Under the pieces are notes generated by a model that was not told the origin of the DNA, searched no databases, and worked only from the letters and a program-made list of their open reading frames with translations. A stretch of 39,595 nucleotides of DNA from Bacillus sp. MRMR6 (GTDB lineage Bacteria; Bacillota; Bacilli; Bacillales; Cytobacillaceae), in contig NZ_MSLS01000005.1 of assembly GCF_001940785.1 (NCBI RefSeq), positions 33,578 to 73,172 of the forward strand, read 5' to 3'. Shown here piece by piece: positions 15,753-23,965 of the stretch (position 1 is its first letter; every line of letters begins with the position of its first letter). Both the position numbers and the translations under genes were made by a program.

Positions 15753-15962
15753 TTAATGAAGTATTTGACTCTGTTTATAAAATGGAATGAGTTCATTTAA
15801 ATCCTGAATGGATTGTTTAACATCTTTTTCCATCAGTTGTTTTAACTCGTTATTAAAGCAAATTCCTTGCATTAATTTAGATCTAAGCAAACAAACTGTT
15901 TTAAAATTGATGAGTTCATGGGTTTCTAATGTCTCGTGTAAAGCTAGTTTATCCTGGTTCAC
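15753..15962 (-). CDS. Small spore-coat-associated protein (YraG-like)
   Basis: A 69-aa helical protein with LALHETLETHELINFKTVCLLRSKLM, a pattern shared with the plus-strand 67-aa protein at 16141 (LGLHETLDLHELITFKALSLTKS). Both belong to the short YraG/CotF-like group of spore-former proteins. The GTG start has GGAGGTG seven bases upstream. First gene of the minus-strand coat cassette. Confidence 0.78.
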   Translation of the reverse strand: MNQDKLALHETLETHELINFKTVCLLRSKLMQGICFNNELKQLMEKDVKQSIQDLNELIPFYKQSQILH

Positions 15963-16140
15963 TTTCCCCCACCTCCATTTACTATTAACAGGTCTATTAT
16001 CCCCAACTTGCTACTTTTTTTATGTGTGGAAATAGGAAGGTAAGTACATCATTTTTTATTATTATGCAAGAATGAATATTTAGCCTAACCATTTGAAAAT
16101 ATAAGAAAGTAAAAATAGGCATAATAATGGAGTGAGATGA

Positions 16141-16344
16141 ATGACCAAATATTTAGGGTTGCACGAGACTCTTGATCTTCACGAGCTAATAACCTTTAAA
16201 GCCCTTAGTTTAACAAAATCAACAACAATGGGCCCATTTGCACAAGATGAAGCATTAAAAACTATACTTAAAAATGATGCTACTGCAGGACAACAGCAAA
16301 TTGAGCGATTACAAGAATTTTTAACAAATCGTGAGGTGCAATAA
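16141..16344 (+). CDS. Small spore-coat-associated protein (YraG-like), paralogue
   Basis: A 67-aa paralogue of the divergent 69-aa protein. The shared block LHETLDLHELITFKALSLTKS covers residues 7-27. GGAG lies eight bases before the ATG. Its stop overlaps the start of the next gene (TAATG), so the two are translationally coupled. The 178-bp spacer to the divergent cassette should contain the sporulation promoters of both. Confidence 0.78.
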   Translation: MTKYLGLHETLDLHELITFKALSLTKSTTMGPFAQDEALKTILKNDATAGQQQIERLQEFLTNREVQ

Positions 16345-16652
16345 TGAACCAATTTATTCAAAATTTGATGGGAATGGGCGGTATGACGGATCAAGTTATT
16401 GCAACTGACTTTTTAATCTCGACAAAAGCTGGGATTAGAAACTATACAGTTGCCATTACCGAAGCAGCTACGCCCGAGCTTCGAAATGAATTAAGAGAAC
16501 AATTACGAATGGCCATTCAAACGCATGAAAACATTACAAACTATATGGTCGCAAAGGGATTTTATCATCCGCATGAATTGAGCGAGCAGCTGAAGGTGGA
16601 TTTAACTGCATCAAATACAGCCACTAATCTTGCTCAACAAGCAAACAACTAA
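16344..16652 (+). CDS. CotF-family spore coat protein (YraF-like), paralogue
   Basis: A 102-aa coat F family protein. TDFLISTKAGIRNYTVAITEAATPELRNELREQLRMAIQTHENITNYM aligns with the minus-strand protein at 15378-15737 along the whole bundle. It differs in a shorter C-terminus and a Gly/Met-rich start (NLMGMGGMTDQ). It is coupled to the preceding gene by a one-base overlap and followed by a strong terminator. Confidence 0.85.
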   Translation: MNQFIQNLMGMGGMTDQVIATDFLISTKAGIRNYTVAITEAATPELRNELREQLRMAIQTHENITNYMVAKGFYHPHELSEQLKVDLTASNTATNLAQQANN

Positions 16653-16679
16653 AAAGGTGTCAGGCGATTTTTTAGACAA

Positions 16680-16712
16680 AAAAAGCGATTCTTCAAAGAA
16701 GAGTCGCTTTTT
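16680..16712. terminator. Terminator of the plus-strand coat cassette
   Basis: AAAAAGCGATTCTTC pairs with GAAGAGTCGCTTTTT (15 bp, one G-U) around AAA. It can act in both directions and may also serve the convergent gene ending at 16825. Confidence 0.85.
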
Positions 16713-16824
16713 GCACACAATCTATTCTTAATACTATTACAATCATCAAGTTTAATCGATTCACTAAGTGTTTTCAAATATTGATTCACGTGTAAATTTT
16801 TCTTGGGTTGAATCGGCACAAGGA

Positions 16825-17292
16825 TTACAAGGATCGTCTGACCAACCATTGAAAAAACCTAAAGTTTAAAAGTAGAAATAAAATTAAGAATGGGTAACAC
16901 AAAGCTGAATACCAAATTTTCCACTCATTATATTTTATTAATCCAAATTTATAGGAAATGAACTCAAAGGCAACAGTTAGGAAAGAAAAACATAAGATAT
17001 AAACTAGTTTCCATTTCACTGGCTTATTAAAAGGAAATAGGTTTAATAATATGATACTGGTAGTGAAATAAAAAATAACTTGGCCAACTAATGGAGGTAT
17101 TTGGATCCCTGGCTTGTCAAGTATATATAATTTGTATTTTACAGCTAAAACTGTATCAACAAGCAGACCAAATAATGTTGCGAATATGGAGGTTGCATAC
17201 ATTTCATACAGTTTCATTTTTTTTGGAATTTTATAAGCCACTAACACAAAAACAATGCTGGTTGTATAAACAAAAATAGTTTGTGGTTCCAT
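16825..17292 (-). CDS. Integral membrane protein, CBO0543-like
   Basis: A 155-aa protein with about five transmembrane helices (approximately residues 6-22, 33-52, 72-90, 99-118 and 126-150). The overall pattern, a short hydrophobic protein with KWKLVYIL and the EFISYKFGLIKYNEWKIWYS stretch, matches the CBO0543 family common in sporulating Firmicutes, whose function is unknown. The frame is open to a GTG at 17319. I chose the ATG at 17292, which has GGGGG six bases upstream. Transcribed alone. Confidence 0.7.
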   Translation of the reverse strand: MEPQTIFVYTTSIVFVLVAYKIPKKMKLYEMYATSIFATLFGLLVDTVLAVKYKLYILDKPGIQIPPLVGQVIFYFTTSIILLNLFPFNKPVKWKLVYILCFSFLTVAFEFISYKFGLIKYNEWKIWYSALCYPFLILFLLLNFRFFQWLVRRSL

Positions 17293-17709
17293 ATCAAACC
17301 CCCATAAAGAAAGAGTCACTTATTACTTTCAAAAGTGGAAAAGATCTGCCAAGGTATCACTACTTATTTCCTCTTAAGTATTTGGAAACTTTTCGCTTTA
17401 ATTTTGTTCAATTAAAACCAAATTTATAAAATAATCAATTTCCTATAATTTTCTCTAAATAGAAATAAATATCCTGATTTAGTTCTTACTGTTAACTGCA
17501 ATGTGCAAATAAACTGCCTGGCAGCTTTTTTCAAATGAGGTTATGACAGCATTCTTAAATAAAACTAGAAACAAATTTGGTAAAGCTTGTAGAAAAAACC
17601 GATCACACAAAGAAATTTTATCCATTTTTTATTTTAGTACTTTAATAAGTTAACGCTTTACTATAATATTAAGTTAAAATAAAAATGCTTTAGGGAAGGA
17701 TGAAAGTCG
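17293..17709. other. Intergenic region upstream of two divergent genes
   Basis: About 415 bp of AT-rich DNA without a convincing reading frame. It must hold the promoters of both divergent genes. A TATAAT lies at 17662-17667, overlapped on its upstream side by the weak cre-like string AGTTAACGCTTTAC (17648-17661). No good -35 was found. Confidence 0.4.
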
Positions 17710-19329
17710 GTGGAAGATTCGATGAAAAAGAAAGTAGCTATTCTTGGGAGCAGTGGCGGAAACCTCTACTATTTAGGCGGTAAAGAGCCGGAAAAACTAT
17801 TAGAGGAATTGCTTTTACAAATTGAGGCGGCCGGTATGGAGTGCGGCTCCTTACAATTTATTGCCGCAAAAGCTTCTATGGATGCAATCAAGAAGGATAC
17901 GCGAGCAGTATTATATAGTTGGGATGAATCAACTAAGCAGCCGACTATTAGTGCAATTGGAACCATTGGGGAAGTAAATGAGGCGGCTGCCCTGTTGGAT
18001 GCAGAAATTGCGGTAAAAATTAATAATGGAGAAATCGATTCGCTTATTTTAATGAGTGCGGACCCGAATGGAGCGAATCAATTAGCTGTTGAAGCTGCGG
18101 CGAACATGAAATTACCTGCAGCTGGTACTGGCGGAACGTCGATGGCAGCCATTGCCTCTAAAGGGGTAAATGTCATTTCGACCTCGGGAACAACAGGTAC
18201 TACCAATCGAACACGGGCGGTCAGCTTCCTAACAGCATTCAGTAAACATTTTGGTCTCAATTATCGTCCAGTTATCGGGAAAGTAGCATCTAATACCGAA
18301 GTAGAGACATCCTCTGTGAAGGCGTTTCAGCGAATAAATCTACGCGGGATCATGTTGTCCTCGCTTCCAGGTTTCATTGCAATGGCATTGGTATTAGCTC
18401 TTAGTAAGATTCCTGGATTGACAATGCTAGGAGATGTTTTCAATCTAATGATTAACGCACTCCCGGTCATTCTAGCAGTAATCGCTGCTAAACAAGTGGC
18501 CGACCTTGACGATGTCTCGATTGTTGCTGGGATCGTGGCGGGTGTATTATCAGTAAAAGGTGGAATGATTGGTGGGATTATCGGAGGTATTCTTGCCGGT
18601 CTTTTAGTTCAATACATATTTAGAAAGTGTCTCGAATGGCGATTCCCTGCTACAACAGTAAATATCGCTGCAGGCGGTCTTGCCGGGTTGATTTCAGGGT
18701 TGGCTGTATATTTCCTAATTTCGCCTATTACTCTCTGGGCTGGTGAAGGAATCCGTTCATTGATTGATCTTCTTGTTTCAACCAATGGAATTCTTGCTGG
18801 ACTAATTGCAGGCCTGTTAATTTGGCCGGCGATTATTGGCGGTGTTTATCATGCAGCCATCCTCCCGATTGTCCTTTTGGAGATGGAGCGGACAGGCAAT
18901 AGTTTCTTAGGAGCTGTTGACATGGTCGGATTGGTTATGGTTTCAGCAGGTATCACGCTTGCTAATATTGTTTCACCGCGGGATAAAGGCGAAGCGGCGG
19001 TGGCAGCACCTGGGTTTGCCATCAATATGGGCTTTGGAACCTTTGTAGAGGCTGCCTATCCGTTTATGTTTTCCAATAAATTTATCTTTGCTGGCGCCAT
19101 CATTTCATCTGGATTTGGCGGTTTACTCGTCGGCCTGTTTGATGTTCGAGGAACAGCATATGTACCTTCGTTCATGGCACCATTGTTATCCAATAACACA
19201 CCTGGTTTTATTATTGCCATGGCTGGTAGCTTAGTTTGTTCCTTCCTTATTACATTCTTCATTAATAAAATTTCCTTGAAAAAGGGAAAAGCTGTGTTAG
19301 AAAGTGAAAAGAATCAACTAGCAGGATAA
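17710..19329 (+). CDS. PTS-type EIIC-like permease with unusual N-terminal domain
   Basis: A 539-aa two-part protein. Residues 1-185 are soluble and alpha/beta: VAILGSSGGNLYYLGG at the start, IDSLILMSADPNGANQ in the middle and a Gly/Thr-rich LPAAGTGGTSMAAIASKGVNVI. Residues about 205-530 form a hydrophobic EIIC-like domain with GGVYHAAILPIVLLE and GFGTFVEAAYPFMF, which resemble the HxxLxPI and GITEP regions of glucose-family PTS permeases. There is no recognisable EIIB cysteine motif (DACxTRLR type) and no EIIA. The phosphoryl donor domain must be separate, or transport is not PTS-coupled. The start is GTG with AAGGA nine bases upstream; the ATG four codons later is also possible. Monocistronic with a downstream terminator. 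Confidence 0.65.
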   Translation: MEDSMKKKVAILGSSGGNLYYLGGKEPEKLLEELLLQIEAAGMECGSLQFIAAKASMDAIKKDTRAVLYSWDESTKQPTISAIGTIGEVNEAAALLDAEIAVKINNGEIDSLILMSADPNGANQLAVEAAANMKLPAAGTGGTSMAAIASKGVNVISTSGTTGTTNRTRAVSFLTAFSKHFGLNYRPVIGKVASNTEVETSSVKAFQRINLRGIMLSSLPGFIAMALVLALSKIPGLTMLGDVFNLMINALPVILAVIAAKQVADLDDVSIVAGIVAGVLSVKGGMIGGIIGGILAGLLVQYIFRKCLEWRFPATTVNIAAGGLAGLISGLAVYFLISPITLWAGEGIRSLIDLLVSTNGILAGLIAGLLIWPAIIGGVYHAAILPIVLLEMERTGNSFLGAVDMVGLVMVSAGITLANIVSPRDKGEAAVAAPGFAINMGFGTFVEAAYPFMFSNKFIFAGAIISSGFGGLLVGLFDVRGTAYVPSFMAPLLSNNTPGFIIAMAGSLVCSFLITFFINKISLKKGKAVLESEKNQLAG

Positions 19330-19337
19330 GATATAAA

Positions 19338-19369
19338 AAAGCGAGTCTCTCATCAATGAGACTCGCTTT
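19338..19369 (+). terminator. Terminator of the EIIC-like gene
   Basis: AAAGCGAGTCTC pairs with GAGACTCGCTTT (12 bp) around TCATCAAT. It is followed by CTT-rich sequence and sits 9 bp after the stop. Confidence 0.8.
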
Positions 19370-19453
19370 CTTGCATCTCTCCCCTTTTGGTGAAGAAAGT
19401 AACTGCATCATAAGTTTACATAACATTATTATGTATTATAACATTTCATGTAA

Positions 19454-19497
19454 AAAATCTTGCAGAAGCTGTTCAAAAACAGGTTCTGCAAGATTTT
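19454..19497 (-). terminator. Terminator of leuA
   Basis: AAAATCTTGCAGAA pairs with TTCTGCAAGATTTT, and an inner CTGTT/AACAG extends the stem. On the minus strand it runs into TTTT and starts 8 bp past the leuA stop. Confidence 0.85.
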
Positions 19498-19504
19498 ATC
19501 GAAA

Positions 19505-21208
19505 TTAGTTCTTTGTAATAGAAAGTGCTTTTTCAATTGGCAGGTTTGCACTCGTGATCATGTTGTTAACGGCACTAAATAGTGCTTTTACAGAAGAGGT
19601 CATAATATCTGGGTCAATTCCGCTTCCCCAATAAACGGCTCCATCCATACCGGTAAAGCCAACATAAGAAACAGCGTTTGATTTCGAGCCTATTTCTAGT
19701 GCATGTTCCTTATAGACTAAATCTTTAAAAGTGATGTCAAGCTGTGTTTGCAGAACATTGCTGATGGCATCAAGTTTTCCATTCCCTGTGCTAATAAATT
19801 CATGCTCTTCATTATTCATCCGAATTCTAACGCTCGTTTCGTAATTTTCATTTTGCGTTGAACGATAGCTAATGAACTCGACCGGGCTTTTAATATTTAC
19901 ATATTCCTTCATGAAAATCTCATAGATTTCATTTGGCAGAAGTTCCTTGTGCTGACGGTCTGATACATTTTTAACACTATAGCCAAAGCTTTCACGCATT
20001 TTCGCAGGAAGATCAAGTCCATAATGCTGTTCCAGTATGTAGCCGATTCCCCCTTTACCTGATTGGCTATTAATCCGGATAATATCACCTTCATATTCCC
20101 TGCCAATATCCTTTGGATCAATTAATAGATATGGGACACTCCAATGCTGGCGGTCCTCTTCCTCCCGCCATTTCATCCCTTTCGCAATAGCGTCCTGATG
20201 GGAACCTGAGAAGGCAGTAAAGACCAGTTCGCCAGCGTAGGGATGTCTCTGATGGACTGTCATTCTGGTTAATTTTTCGTACTTGGAGATAATCTCACGG
20301 ATATTTTCAAAATGAAGCTTGGGGTCAACTCCGTGTGAAAACATATTGATGGCAAGCGTGACGATATCGACATTCCCCGTTCTTTCTCCGTTTCCAAACA
20401 AAGTACCTTCTACTCTTTGTGCACCTGCAAGCATGCCAAGCTCAGCATCGGCCACTCCTGTTCCTCTGTCATTGTGTGGATGAAGAGAAAGGATTACATG
20501 GTCACGGTAGTTCAGGTGCTCACTCATATACTCAATTTGGCTAGCGTAAACATGAGGCATACTCATCGACACTGTTGCAGGAAGGTTAATAATGACCTTG
20601 TTTTCTGCAGTTGGCTGCCATACATCTAGTACCCGGTTACAAACTTCAAGTGCGAACTCCACCTCTGTACCCGTGAAGCTCTCTGGCGAATATTGAAATT
20701 GGAAATTCCCTTCTGTTTCAGCTGCGTATTTTTGTAAGAGTTTCGCTCCACTAACCGCTATTTCGATAATTTCTTCTTCTGATTTTTTGAAAACCTGCTC
20801 ACGCTGTGCCACTGAAGTGGAATTATAAAGGTGGACCACGGCCTTGTTCGCACCTCGAAGTGCTTCGAATGTTTTTTCAATAATATGGTCCCTGGACTGT
20901 GTTAACACTTGAACTGTTACATCCTCCGGAATCAAATCCTGTTCAATTAAGGTTCTTAGGAAAGCATACTCCGTTTCTGAAGCGGCAGGAAAACCCACTT
21001 CAATTTCCTTAAACCCTACTTCCAAAAGCAATTGGAAATATTCTAGCTTTTCCTCCAAACTCATTGGAACAATCAACGCCTGATTTCCATCCCTTAAGTC
21101 AACGCTACACCAGGTAGGAGCTTCTGTTATGTACTCCTTCTCTGTCCATTTCAAGCTTTTAACGGGCGGCATAAAATACCCTCTTGCATACTTATCGACA
21201 TTTTTCAT
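19505..21208 (-). CDS. leuA: 2-isopropylmalate synthase, type 2
   Basis: A 567-aa enzyme that condenses acetyl-CoA with 2-oxoisovalerate, the first committed step of leucine synthesis. Catalytic TIM-barrel motifs are WCSVDLRDGNQALIVPM (metal Asp and Arg) and LHPHNDRGTGVADAELG (metal His residues), with GTLFGNGERTGNVDIV. A C-terminal LeuA-type regulatory domain (about 430-560) provides leucine feedback. The N-terminus YFMPPVKSLKWTEKEYITEAPTW marks the actinobacterial/fungal-like type 2 form. The frame is open 16 codons upstream, but those lie in the T-box terminator. The ATG at 21208 has AAGGTGG and is the true start. It stands alone, not in an ilv-leu operon. Confidence 0.95.
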   Translation of the reverse strand: MKNVDKYARGYFMPPVKSLKWTEKEYITEAPTWCSVDLRDGNQALIVPMSLEEKLEYFQLLLEVGFKEIEVGFPAASETEYAFLRTLIEQDLIPEDVTVQVLTQSRDHIIEKTFEALRGANKAVVHLYNSTSVAQREQVFKKSEEEIIEIAVSGAKLLQKYAAETEGNFQFQYSPESFTGTEVEFALEVCNRVLDVWQPTAENKVIINLPATVSMSMPHVYASQIEYMSEHLNYRDHVILSLHPHNDRGTGVADAELGMLAGAQRVEGTLFGNGERTGNVDIVTLAINMFSHGVDPKLHFENIREIISKYEKLTRMTVHQRHPYAGELVFTAFSGSHQDAIAKGMKWREEEDRQHWSVPYLLIDPKDIGREYEGDIIRINSQSGKGGIGYILEQHYGLDLPAKMRESFGYSVKNVSDRQHKELLPNEIYEIFMKEYVNIKSPVEFISYRSTQNENYETSVRIRMNNEEHEFISTGNGKLDAISNVLQTQLDITFKDLVYKEHALEIGSKSNAVSYVGFTGMDGAVYWGSGIDPDIMTSSVKALFSAVNNMITSANLPIEKALSITKN

Positions 21209-21242
21209 TGTTATGACCACCTTTTCGATTTTTTTGGAATAT

Positions 21243-21480
21243 AAAAAGCCCATCATCTCATAAGAGACGACAGGCTTTGCCTACGTGGTACCACTCTTTT
21301 TGATTCGTTTTAACCCGAAACGAACCCACTTAATGACTTGATTACGGCGGTCAACCGTTAAGGCCTACCAATCAGCCTTACCACTCCTGGGCGAGTTGGG
21401 GAATTCTTTGACTGTCTTTCACCAGCCGACAGCTCTCTAAACAAAAAATATTCCTTACTACTCCCAATCATTGCGTTTTT
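21243..21480 (-). promoter_or_regulatory. T-box leader, leucine-specific, for leuA
   Basis: On the minus strand the leader has a long stem I region with an AGTAG-type bulge, a specifier loop containing CTC (Leu; GAG at plus 21393-21395) and the T-box core TGGTACCA (21286-21293). A terminator follows (about 21246-21278) and then leuA. Uncharged tRNA-Leu should pair with CTC and the T-box bulge and permit readthrough, so leuA is induced by leucine starvation. The 5' end is approximate. Confidence 0.92.
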
Positions 21481-21642
21481 TAAAAGGTATTTTAAATTTT
21501 CTTAATTATAGCATAATTGACCGCAGTATTTACAATAATATTTTAAATTAATTTCTGATATTTACTATATAATCTCCAGAACATTAATTGAACTATCGTT
21601 TTGTGACTAATCCACCTTTTACTTCCCCTTAGAAAATAAAAT

Positions 21643-21675
21643 AGTGCCTACTTCTCTTTAATAGAAATTGGCACT
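21643..21675 (-). terminator. Terminator of the 69-aa zinc-ribbon gene
   Basis: AGTGCC pairs with GGCACT with partial inner pairing. On the minus strand it leads into ATTTTATTTT, 18 bp after the stop at 21693. The arm AAATTGGCACT also occurs at 10786-10796. Confidence 0.6.
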
Positions 21676-21692
21676 TCGTTTATTCTCTATAG

Positions 21693-21902
21693 TTATCGAG
21701 ACACTTTTGCCGGTTGGCACACGTCACATTTACGTTGGTTATTATTTTTAAATTTTGTAAATGTTTTTTCGAAGTTGCTGCCACATTCACATTGAAATAG
21801 TAAATTTTGAGAGAAACCGTGATATTCCGTCGTTAACAACTTACTTTCCGAATTGTTCTCAACAAACTCTTTTATTTTACCAATCGTCCATCGTTTATTC
21901 AT
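21693..21902 (-). CDS. One-repeat zinc-ribbon protein, 69 aa
   Basis: The protein has one module: a helical start RWTIGKIKEFVENNSESKLLTTEYHG followed by LLFQCECGSNFEKTFTKFKNNNQRKCDVC. The four cysteines (C-x-C ... C-x2-C) should bind one zinc. Such modules occur in tandem at the N-termini of Bacillus phage and mobile-element nucleases and other DNA-binding proteins. Here a single copy stands alone with no nuclease domain. The ATG has GGAGGTG seven bases upstream and there is a downstream terminator, so it appears to be an expressed small gene. A DNA-binding role is inferred. Confidence 0.6.
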   Translation of the reverse strand: MNKRWTIGKIKEFVENNSESKLLTTEYHGFSQNLLFQCECGSNFEKTFTKFKNNNQRKCDVCQPAKVSR

Positions 21903-22078
21903 TCTCTTACACCTCCATATTGGATTGCTAATTCCGAGGCTTTTCCTGGTACCCTTTAAATTATAAATAAAAGTAGAAATGGTCCTAAGTTACTCATTAT
22001 AACATGTGCTGGCACTCAATAAAACAGAAGGAAGGTATCAAGTTATACTTAACTCTCCTGTTAAACCTATCTTACGAT

Positions 22079-23440
22079 TTACTGTTTTGGGTTTTTATTC
22101 AAGTGAATGATACTTGGAAATAGCTTTTTCTTCCGTAATACACCAAAAATGTAACCGCATATTCCACCAACTAAAGCAGGTACAATCCAGCCTAAGCCCA
22201 CTTCATACAAAGGTAGAATCTTGGTAAATAGGTCGTTGATAGGAGCTATTGCAATTCCTGCTGCGTTTAGCCCATCAAATAAAGCTACAAACAAAGTGAA
22301 TGACATACTTCCTTGATAAACTACTTTTTCGCCCTTAAAAAATGGATGTAAAAAGGTTAAGGCAATTAAACAAATCGTTAAAGGATAAATGGTTACTAAA
22401 ACGGGAACGGATATCGCAATTAATTCAGTAAGACCATAATTAGCTAAAACTGCACTGAAAACCGAAAAAATGATAACAAATGTTTTATACGAAATACTTG
22501 GCATTAATTTAGAGAAATATGAACCACAAGAAGTAATGAGTCCAATACTTGTGGTTAAACAAGCTCCAGAAACAATCAAGCTCAGTAAAACACTGCCATA
22601 TGAACCGAAGTAATATTTCGATACACTTGATAGCACGGCTCCCCCATTATCTAATAGTCCAAGACGACCTACACTTGAAGCCCCAATGAAGGAAAGAGAT
22701 GCGTAAATGGCTCCTAAAATGGCGGCTGCTATTACTCCTGCTTTCGTAACAGCCATCAAAATTTCCCTTTTACTCGAGGCACCCTTTTCTTTAACTGCAT
22801 TGATAACGATGATTCCAAATACAAAAGCGGCAAGAGCATCCATGGTGAGATATCCCTCTTGGAATCCTTTAAAGAAGGCATGATTCATATAGTGTTCTGT
22901 AGGTGATTGAAATTGCCCTAGCGGGTTATAAAATGCTGTTATGATTAGAATCGCAATAATAAGTAACAACACTGGGGTTAAAAGTTTTCCAACAATATCT
23001 ACAATTTTCGAGGACTTTAATGATAAAAATACGGTAAGTCCAAAAAAGATAATCGTATAGATTAGTAAACCCATTACAGTGTAATCTTCAGGTATAAATG
23101 GCTTAAACCCGATTTCAAAGGAAACAGTCCCTACTCTTGGGATTGCAAACAAGGGTCCAATGGCTAAATAAAGAGCAACTGTAAAAATGATACCAAAAAT
23201 AGGATGTACACGGCTTGCTAAAGATTGTACATCGCTTTTCCCTGATATACCCACTGCAATAATCCCGAGTAAAGGTAAACCGACTCCAGTAACGATAAAT
23301 CCAGCATTAGCTGACCAGATATTTGTTCCTGCTGATTGACCCAGCATGACAGGAAAAATTAGATTTCCTGCACCAAAGAATAGGGCAAATAGCATAAAAC
23401 CTAAAGTTATTAAAAATGAAACAGGAATTTTCTTTGACAC
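22079..23440 (-). CDS. brnQ: Branched-chain amino acid:cation symporter BrnQ
   Basis: A 453-aa membrane protein with about 12 helices of the LIVCS family, importing leucine, isoleucine and valine with sodium or protons. Helix 1 GFMLFALFFGAGNLIFPVMLG and LFAIPRVGTVSFEIGF are the family hallmarks, as is YLTMDALAAFVFGIIVINAVKEKG. Two starts are possible: a TTG at 23464, or a GTG at 23440 with GGAGGG six bases upstream. The latter was chosen. It lies near leuA but is separately transcribed; no T-box precedes it. Confidence 0.93.
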   Translation of the reverse strand: MSKKIPVSFLITLGFMLFALFFGAGNLIFPVMLGQSAGTNIWSANAGFIVTGVGLPLLGIIAVGISGKSDVQSLASRVHPIFGIIFTVALYLAIGPLFAIPRVGTVSFEIGFKPFIPEDYTVMGLLIYTIIFFGLTVFLSLKSSKIVDIVGKLLTPVLLLIIAILIITAFYNPLGQFQSPTEHYMNHAFFKGFQEGYLTMDALAAFVFGIIVINAVKEKGASSKREILMAVTKAGVIAAAILGAIYASLSFIGASSVGRLGLLDNGGAVLSSVSKYYFGSYGSVLLSLIVSGACLTTSIGLITSCGSYFSKLMPSISYKTFVIIFSVFSAVLANYGLTELIAISVPVLVTIYPLTICLIALTFLHPFFKGEKVVYQGSMSFTLFVALFDGLNAAGIAIAPINDLFTKILPLYEVGLGWIVPALVGGICGYIFGVLRKKKLFPSIIHLNKNPKQ

Positions 23441-23965
23441 TACAGTCCCTCCAACTTTGTTCAACGTTAGAATATATCCAAATGATCAGTATTCCTAGTA
23501 TGGTAGTTCTAACGTGGTCTTTGACTAGCTTAAAGATCATGTGATTAAATCCTTACACTTTTCGACTTTTCCTCTCCTACTGCTAACACCAAATTTCTCT
23601 AATCTTTACTTTCTTCTATATATTTAAATATCTACTATTTAATCAGTCGGCAGTAAGACTTTGGAAATTTGACGATATTGAATCTTCTGTTTTTTTAGAA
23701 GAGGAATTCCCAATAATACACGAGCTAAAACGAGACAGTACCCAACTATTCTTGCAAGAATCGTGCTAATGGGATACTGATGTTTCAAAAATGAATGTTC
23801 CTATTGTAGCATACACAGTAGCAAATATATATGGTATTCATATACAGAATTGCTAGAAAAGCAATAAAAGATGCAAGGTCTATAAAATAAAAGCTAGTCG
23901 GAGTGACTAGCTTGCTAAAGAATTTAGTGGTTTAGTTACATCTAATACCAACCATTCAATCATAA
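23441..23965. other. Intergenic region upstream of brnQ
   Basis: About 500 bp containing the brnQ promoter and, at 23891-23913, the terminator of the convergent-side transporter gene. A 49-codon minus-strand frame (23639-23788) is the longest within it and was not accepted as a gene. No RNA element was recognised. Confidence 0.4.
23891..23913 (-). terminator. Terminator of the MFS transporter gene
   Basis: AAGCTAGTC pairs with GACTAGCTT around GGAGT. On the minus strand it is followed by TTTATTTT, about 50 bp after the stop at 23966. Confidence 0.75.

Noticed and set aside
16098..16126. Sigma-G-like promoter before the plus-strand coat cassette
   Set aside because: CATAATA fits a -10, but the transcript would begin after the ribosome binding site of the first gene.
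16649..16849. Minus-strand frame of 66 codons
   Set aside because: It covers the 15-bp terminator stem at 16680-16712 and has no ribosome binding site.
17514..17531. CTGCC/GGCAG followed by six T as a terminator
   Set aside because: The palindrome leaves a one-base loop; the real stem would be only 3 bp, and no gene ends there.
17648..17661. Cre-like site before the EIIC-like gene
   Set aside because: The core fits (AA-x-CG-x-WW), but the outer TG and A positions are wrong, so it was not annotated as a cre site.
23639..23788. TTG-started 49-codon frame upstream of brnQ
   Set aside because: It reads like coding sequence in part (ARIVGYCLVLARVLLGIPLL), but has only a weak AGGAA, no known family and no terminator.
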